DNA of 64,000 nucleotides from Desulforamulus reducens MI-1 (GTDB lineage: Bacteria; Bacillota; Desulfotomaculia; Desulfotomaculales; Desulfotomaculaceae), in the NCBI RefSeq assembly GCF_000016165.1, contig NC_009253.1, forward strand, positions 496,001-560,000, written 5' to 3'. Below the pieces are notes generated by a model, which worked only from the letters and a program-made list of their open reading frames with translations, ran no database searches and was not told where the DNA came from. Shown one piece after another: positions 59,014 through 64,000 of the stretch. The translations under genes were made by a program, and so were the position numbers. Each line of letters opens with the position of its first letter. The stretch's first letter is position 1.

Positions 59014-61647
59014 ATGAAGATAAAATTTGACAGCAACCAGCAGTACCAACTGGATGCCATCCAAGCCATCGTAGATGTGTTCAAGGGACAACCCCGCTCC
59101 CAGGGCAAATTTGAAGTGGACCTAATGGGTCTCTCCAGCGGTATGTTTAACGAACTGGGTGTGGGGAATCACCTGACCCCGGATGAAGATACCATCCTGG
59201 CGAACCTAAAAGAAATCCAGGAGCAAAACGGCATCCCCCAGGCTGAAGCATTGGACGGCATGAACTTCTCGGTGGAGATGGAGACCGGCACAGGGAAAAC
59301 CTATGTTTACCTCCGTACCATTCATGAACTTTACGCCCAGTATGGTTTTACCAAGTTTATTATCGTAGTGCCCAGTGTGGCCATTCGGGAAGGGGTACTC
59401 AAGAACCTGTCCATTACCAAAGAGCATTTTCAGGGCATTTATGGCAATCAACCCTTTGACTACTGGGTGTATGATTCCAAAAGGGTATCGTCCTTGCGTC
59501 AGTTTGCCAGTTCAAATCAACTACAAATATTGGTTATCAATATCGATGCCTTCAATAAAAAAGAAAATAACGTCATCCATAAAGAAAACGACCGACTGTC
59601 TGGCCGCAAACCCATTGAATTCATCCAGGCCACCCAGCCCATTGTCATCGTGGATGAACCACAAAACATGGAAAGCACCCAGGCCAAAGAGGCCATCCAA
59701 AGCCTCAACCCCCTTTGTACCCTGCGCTACTCGGCCACCCATCGGCATATATACAACTTGCTTTACCGTCTGGACCCAGTGAAGGCCTACGATATGAAGC
59801 TGGTGAAACGCATTGAGGTGGATTCGGTACTGGAGGAAGATAACTTCAACCAGCCCTACATCCGGGTGGAATCCATCAAGGCCACCAAAACCAAGATCAC
59901 TGCCAAACTAACCATCGACTGCAAGCAGGCCGATGGCGTTAAGCGGACCAGTGTCTCCATCAGCAAGAATGGCACAGATCTGTACGAACTCTCAGGTAAC
60001 CGGGAACTTTACCAGGGCTACATTGTAGACCATATCGATGCAGGTAGTCAGTATATCGCCTTTACCAACGGAGTGGTTTTAAATACCGGCCAACAAATGG
60101 GCGGTTATAACGACGATATTATGAAGGTGCAAATTCGGGAAACGGTCAAGGAACACCTGGAGAAAGAACTCCACATTTACAGGAATCTGCCCGAGGGAAA
60201 ACGCTTAAAGGTGCTATCCCTGTTTTTCATTGACAAAGTGGCCAATTATGACGATGCCGAAGGCAAAATCCGCCTGTGGTTTGAGGAAGTGTATCAGGAA
60301 TTAGCCTTTAAACCCCGCTATCGAGAACTAAACTTACCACCTGTGGAGGCAGTCCATAGTGGTTACTTCGCCCAAAGTAAGGGCAAGGCCAAAGATACCA
60401 GCGGGAAAACCAAAGCAGATGACGAAGCCTACCAGTTGATCATGAAGGATAAGGAAAGGTTACTCTCCCTGGAGGAACCGGTCCGGTTTATCTTCAGCCA
60501 CTCGGCCCTACGGGAAGGTTGGGACAACCCCAACGTATTCCAAATCTGTACCTTAAACGAAACCAAATCCGAGATGAAGAAGCGACAAGAAATCGGCCGG
60601 GGCTTGCGATTACCTGTAGATCAAACCGGTCACCGGGTCTTTGATACCACCATGAACCGTCTCACCGTCGTCGCCAACGAAAGCTACGAAGACTTTGCCC
60701 GTTCCCTGCAGACTGAAATCGAAGAGGAATGTGGTGTGCAGTTTGAAGGTCGCATTGATAATAAAAGACAACGCCGTACAGCTAACCTGAAAAAGGGCTG
60801 GCGCATGGACGAAAACTTCCTGGCTCTCTGGGATCGCATTAAGTATAAAACCAGGTATTCGGTAAAGTACCAAACAGGTCATCTGATAGCCCAGGCTGCC
60901 CAGGCCATTAAGAAAATGCCCGCTATCGAAAGCCCCAAAATCATGGCCCAAAAACGGGGGCTAGAGATTACCAGCAAAGGCTTGGAAACTCGTATGTTAT
61001 CGGTCCAAGAAACCAAAGTCGGCTACTCCGGCCTGCCGGTACCGGATTTACTTAGTTACATCCAGCGGGAAACCGAACTTACCCGCAGCACCATCGCTCA
61101 AATCCTAATCAATTCGGAAAGGCTGGCAGACGTAGCAGTAAACCCCCAACGCTTTCTGGAGGAAGCCACCAAAGCCATTAAGGAAACCCTGCACAGCATC
61201 ATGATCGACGGTATCCAATACGAACGCATTGACGGCGCAGAATATGAGATGCTTCTCTTTGCAGACCCCAAGCATGAAATTCGCGGCTATGTCAATCGGA
61301 TGCTGGAAGTAAAGGGTTCCATTTACGATGCCATCGAATTCGATTCCGAAGTGGAAAAGGAATTTGCCCAGAATTTAGACGCGCGACAGGATATCAAACT
61401 CTTCATTAAACTCCCACGCTGGTTTACAGTGGAAACGCCCCTGGGCACCTATAACCCAGACTGGGCCATCGTCAAGCAGGCCGTAGGAGAAGACGAGAAA
61501 CTTTACCTAGTTAGCGAAACCAAATCTACGAAGGACTTGTCTAAGCTACGAGACAGTGAACGGGATAAAATTGAGTGTGGTAAGAGGCACTTCAGTGCAC
61601 TGCCGGAGGTTCAGTTTAAGCATGTGAAAGATGCTTCGGAGGTGTAA
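59014..61647 (+). CDS. type III-like restriction helicase-nuclease (Res)
   Basis: The 877-residue protein has a DEAD-like motor with Walker A METGTGKTYVYLRT (89-96), Walker B IVDEPQNM (about 212), SATH, and RQEIGRGLRLPV (motif VI). The C-terminus has a PD-(D/E)XK endonuclease: YNPDWAIV (about 812) and LYLVSETKST (about 834). I start at ATG 59014, 8 bases after AAGGGG; GTG 59005 lies in the ribosome site. It ends the four-gene operon. Confidence 0.9.
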   Translation: MKIKFDSNQQYQLDAIQAIVDVFKGQPRSQGKFEVDLMGLSSGMFNELGVGNHLTPDEDTILANLKEIQEQNGIPQAEALDGMNFSVEMETGTGKTYVYLRTIHELYAQYGFTKFIIVVPSVAIREGVLKNLSITKEHFQGIYGNQPFDYWVYDSKRVSSLRQFASSNQLQILVINIDAFNKKENNVIHKENDRLSGRKPIEFIQATQPIVIVDEPQNMESTQAKEAIQSLNPLCTLRYSATHRHIYNLLYRLDPVKAYDMKLVKRIEVDSVLEEDNFNQPYIRVESIKATKTKITAKLTIDCKQADGVKRTSVSISKNGTDLYELSGNRELYQGYIVDHIDAGSQYIAFTNGVVLNTGQQMGGYNDDIMKVQIRETVKEHLEKELHIYRNLPEGKRLKVLSLFFIDKVANYDDAEGKIRLWFEEVYQELAFKPRYRELNLPPVEAVHSGYFAQSKGKAKDTSGKTKADDEAYQLIMKDKERLLSLEEPVRFIFSHSALREGWDNPNVFQICTLNETKSEMKKRQEIGRGLRLPVDQTGHRVFDTTMNRLTVVANESYEDFARSLQTEIEEECGVQFEGRIDNKRQRRTANLKKGWRMDENFLALWDRIKYKTRYSVKYQTGHLIAQAAQAIKKMPAIESPKIMAQKRGLEITSKGLETRMLSVQETKVGYSGLPVPDLLSYIQRETELTRSTIAQILINSERLADVAVNPQRFLEEATKAIKETLHSIMIDGIQYERIDGAEYEMLLFADPKHEIRGYVNRMLEVKGSIYDAIEFDSEVEKEFAQNLDARQDIKLFIKLPRWFTVETPLGTYNPDWAIVKQAVGEDEKLYLVSETKSTKDLSKLRDSERDKIECGKRHFSALPEVQFKHVKDASEV

Positions 61648-61668
61648 GGGAAAGTCAAAGCCAATTAT

Positions 61669-61699
61669 TGGCCGTCCATTAGGGACGGCTATTTTTTTA
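61669..61699 (+). terminator. terminator of the restriction operon
   Basis: GCCGTCC/GGACGGC stem with ATTAG loop, then TATTTTTTTAT. Confidence 0.88.
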
Positions 61700-61925
61700 T
61701 AATGTGATAAGAGGCAGTGATAGGAGATAATAGCTAATATTTCAAGAGGAATGTAGAGTTGTGATAAGAACTACTGCACCTTTGATAGTTCGAAGATGTC
61801 ATTATATATGCTAAAAATTTGCAAAATATTTAGTGATAGGCAGGAAAAATATTCCTAACATAGAATAATACCACGGAATGTAATAATCTAATACCATAAA
61901 TAAATTGCCTAAAGGGAGGGATAGG

Positions 61926-62957
61926 ATGAACGAGAGCAGCAAGCTAGAAAATTTATTTGTTGAAATCACAAATAAATGTGCACTCAAATGCAGACATTGT
62001 TCTTCTGAAGCCTCCCCGAGTGGTCAAGAACATATTTCAATAAACCAGTTAGTGGCCTTAATAGATCAAGCATATCAAATGGGTTTAAAAAGTTTTACCA
62101 TTTCTGGTGGAGAGCCATTTTTACACCCAGACATTAAAGAGTTACTCAAATATTTAAAGAAGAAAGACATATCAACTTGTATTTATACCAGCGGAGTTAT
62201 ACAAGAAGGAAATGATTTAATTCCATTTCCGGACAGATTAGTAGATTTTCTTAGAAATGGTCTAGTCCATAATCTAATTTTTAGTATTCAAGGAGCAGAT
62301 TCGCTTACTCACGATAATATAACCGGTATCAGTGGTAGTCAAATAATAACACTGGAATCAATAGCTAAAGTTAAGAAAAATCTACTACCATTTGAAATTC
62401 ACTTTGTACCAATGAAGTTAAACTATTTGGAGATACCACAGGTTATTAATTTGGCAGAGCAGCTAGGAGCTAACCAAGTAAGCTTGTTAAGGCTGGTTCC
62501 TCAAGGAAGATGCCTGGACTCCAAAGAATATTTGTTGTTAGACCGTAAAACTGCCGAAGAATTTGAATCTTATGTGAAAGAATTAACGGCTCAACCCCAG
62601 GGGATTAGTATTAGACTGGGGACACCATTCAATTGTGTCACAGAATCCGAAAAAGTCTGCAGTGCATCTTTAAACAAGCTTTTAATTTCCGCTAGTGGTG
62701 AAGTATTTCCATGTGAAGCATTCAAGTTCTTAAAGGGTTTAAGAAATAACATTCATAATACAGAGTTAAGAATGATCTGGAAAAATGATATTTTATTAAA
62801 TCACCTAAGAAATATATCATTAAAGGATATCAAGGTTTGTGGAGATTGTCCTTCTATTGAGAGCTGCAGAGGTGGGTGCCCTGGTCAGAGGATGCTATAT
62901 AATGGAGATATAGCAGAAGGGCCAGAACCGTATTGTAAATATATTTTAGCGACCTGA
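61926..62957 (+). CDS. radical SAM protein with SPASM-like C-terminus
   Basis: The 343-residue protein has the radical SAM cluster motif CALKCRHC (Cys18, 22, 25), SAM-binding GGEP (61-64), and an auxiliary-cluster region with CSASLNKLLISASGEVFPCEAF and CGDCPSIESCRGGCPG ... YC. SPASM enzymes usually modify peptides or act as dehydrogenases. No precursor peptide is recognisable next to it. ATG 61926 follows AAGGGAGG; the open frame from 61905 begins before that. It is followed after 53 bases by an HD-domain gene. Confidence 0.87.
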   Translation: MNESSKLENLFVEITNKCALKCRHCSSEASPSGQEHISINQLVALIDQAYQMGLKSFTISGGEPFLHPDIKELLKYLKKKDISTCIYTSGVIQEGNDLIPFPDRLVDFLRNGLVHNLIFSIQGADSLTHDNITGISGSQIITLESIAKVKKNLLPFEIHFVPMKLNYLEIPQVINLAEQLGANQVSLLRLVPQGRCLDSKEYLLLDRKTAEEFESYVKELTAQPQGISIRLGTPFNCVTESEKVCSASLNKLLISASGEVFPCEAFKFLKGLRNNIHNTELRMIWKNDILLNHLRNISLKDIKVCGDCPSIESCRGGCPGQRMLYNGDIAEGPEPYCKYILAT

Positions 62958-62989
62958 TGAGTGGTTTAAACAAACTACTCATTTTTTAT
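62957..62989 (+). terminator. terminator between the radical SAM and HD genes
   Basis: ATGAGTGGTTT pairs with AAACTACTCAT (one G-T pair) around a 4-base loop, then TTTTTATAAG. It overlaps the radical SAM stop codon, so the HD gene depends on read-through or its own promoter. Confidence 0.75.
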
Positions 62990-63010
62990 AAGCGGGAGGG
63001 AAATAAAAGG

Positions 63011-64000
63011 GTGTTAATACATGATAAAATTTTAATAGAAAACATAATTAACAATATCGATATATTAGAATTCCTCCATAATGACACTAAAGAACGGTTA
63101 GAAACAATAAATGAAAAGTTAGCAGAACAAATAAAATCTAATCAAAAAGCGCAAGAAGAGGCTAGTTTTACCGGAAAAAATGTGGTAGATATGATTGTGC
63201 CAGTATGGGGCTATATGCTTCAAGATTCGATAAACTTTTTGAAATATAGTGATTATAGGGAGTTTTCTCATTGGCGACCACGGAATAGGTCTAACGTTAG
63301 GGATATGATTAATGAAATTGCTTTTGGTATAGAAAAACTATGTAAGTATTTTATTCAATTCACAGAGTTTGAAGCAGTTTTATATGGCATAGATGCAAAT
63401 TATCGGGATCATGTAGTACATGTGTTTAGGGTTTGGCTACTTGGTATGTTATTTTTGCTGGAAAAGAAACCAACAGACTGTGGGGCTGATGGCATTACCT
63501 TTAATATAAGGCAACTGGAGATAGATAGTCCAGTTAAGGTTAAGGGTGTTAGTGCTTACAATGACAATGAGATATTATCCATGTGGGTTATTATTGCGTT
63601 ATGTCATGATCTGGGGTACCCACTTGAGAAAACAGAAAAGATTAATGAAGCAGTAGAAAAGATGTTTAATTTACTGGGTAAGCTGAGTGTTCAAAAATTT
63701 GCTGTATCGTTTCAACAAGAACATCAGCATATTAATAAGTTTTTATTAGAGTTTATAAGCTCAAAGATTGTCCTTAGAGGAAACGCCAGTGAAGATAAAA
63801 GATATAAACAATTACTAGAAATTTTATCGAATACTGAAAAGTTTACACAAATGACAGAAGATAAATTTAAAGAGGATGAGGGACTAAATCTAAAATGCTT
63901 TGGGACAAGTATTCAGTCCAAGTATTATCTTAAGTTTTCCAAATCATTAGAAAACTATAGCCACGGAATAATTAGTTGTTCCATTATACTTAAATCGTTA
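63011..64000 (+). CDS. HD-domain protein (3' end beyond the window)
   Basis: GTG 63011, 10 bases after GCGGGAGGG, opens a frame of 330 codons that reaches the window edge without a stop. After a coiled-coil-like N-terminus come histidines arranged as in an HD phosphohydrolase: YRDHVVHVFR (134, 137), ALCHDLGYPLEK (His199-Asp200), QEHQHIN (238, 240) and YSHGIISCSIIL (318). The fold and substrate need the complete sequence; HD proteins in defence loci often act on nucleotides. AT-rich like the radical SAM gene. Confidence 0.75.
   Translation, partial: MLIHDKILIENIINNIDILEFLHNDTKERLETINEKLAEQIKSNQKAQEEASFTGKNVVDMIVPVWGYMLQDSINFLKYSDYREFSHWRPRNRSNVRDMINEIAFGIEKLCKYFIQFTEFEAVLYGIDANYRDHVVHVFRVWLLGMLFLLEKKPTDCGADGITFNIRQLEIDSPVKVKGVSAYNDNEILSMWVIIALCHDLGYPLEKTEKINEAVEKMFNLLGKLSVQKFAVSFQQEHQHINKFLLEFISSKIVLRGNASEDKRYKQLLEILSNTEKFTQMTEDKFKEDEGLNLKCFGTSIQSKYYLKFSKSLENYSHGIISCSIILKSL

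Noticed and set aside
52172-61647. A complete DISARM or BREX system
   Set aside because: The SNF2 helicase and methyltransferase resemble DrmD/DrmM in type, but DrmA, DrmB, DrmC and all BREX-specific genes are missing.

Overview
The window reads as chromosome of an anaerobic, endospore-forming Firmicute of the Peptococcaceae type; Desulfotomaculum/Desulforamulus is the closest guess, by inference from gene content rather than by any search. Spore genes (spoIIR, an alpha/beta SASP), a Tat-exported [FeFe] hydrogenase with HybA/HybB-like partners, several ferredoxins, strong GGAGG ribosome sites, frequent TTG/GTG starts and moderate GC all fit.

Positions 1-38780 are mostly ordinary chromosome. 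In order they hold: an HlyD/MFS drug exporter; small hypotheticals including a 37-residue Cys-rich peptide; spoIIR; a LysM protein; initiator tRNA; the hydrogenase operon on the minus strand; ferredoxin, an HtrA-like protease, a SASP and a four-gene hypothetical operon; a TrkA-type K+ channel, typA, a glycine-betaine binding protein and type 2 IPP isomerase; one IS1380-like insertion sequence; a gamma-carbonic-anhydrase-like protein, a Gln-rich repeat protein, a DUF1540 protein, an OppA-like protein and an endonuclease IV-like protein. They end with a polyamine operon (pyruvoyl arginine decarboxylase, spermidine synthase, agmatinase) and three tRNA clusters that reuse the same Asp, Phe, Gly and Cys genes, separated by a polyferredoxin gene and dut.

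From the tRNA-Leu(TAA) at 39013 an integrated element begins: tyrosine integrase next to the tRNA, ImmA-like protease, repressor, excisionase-like HTH, Sak4-like ATPase, a damaged MNT-HEPN locus, a primosome module (wHTH protein, replication initiator, DnaC-like loader), RusA and small phage-type genes. No capsid, portal, terminase or tail gene is visible, so it looks like a satellite, a plasmid-like integrated element or a stripped prophage. The initiator gene contains six 19-bp palindromic iterons in helical phase followed by an AT-rich tract, and three DnaA-box-like sequences in an 11-bp tandem lie just past the loader gene. Together these look like a replication origin.

From about 47.9 kb to the end the cargo is defence-like: an AT-rich gene with a PD-(D/E)XK signature, a SWIM protein beside a strongly structured GC-rich tract, a DUF1659/DUF2922/YvrJ/M15 peptidase block, a four-gene operon (fused GmrSD-like nuclease, SNF2 helicase, type III-like Mod and Res), and a radical SAM/SPASM gene followed by an HD-domain gene that runs off the window. 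The last two groups and the iteron origin are the best leads for something new.
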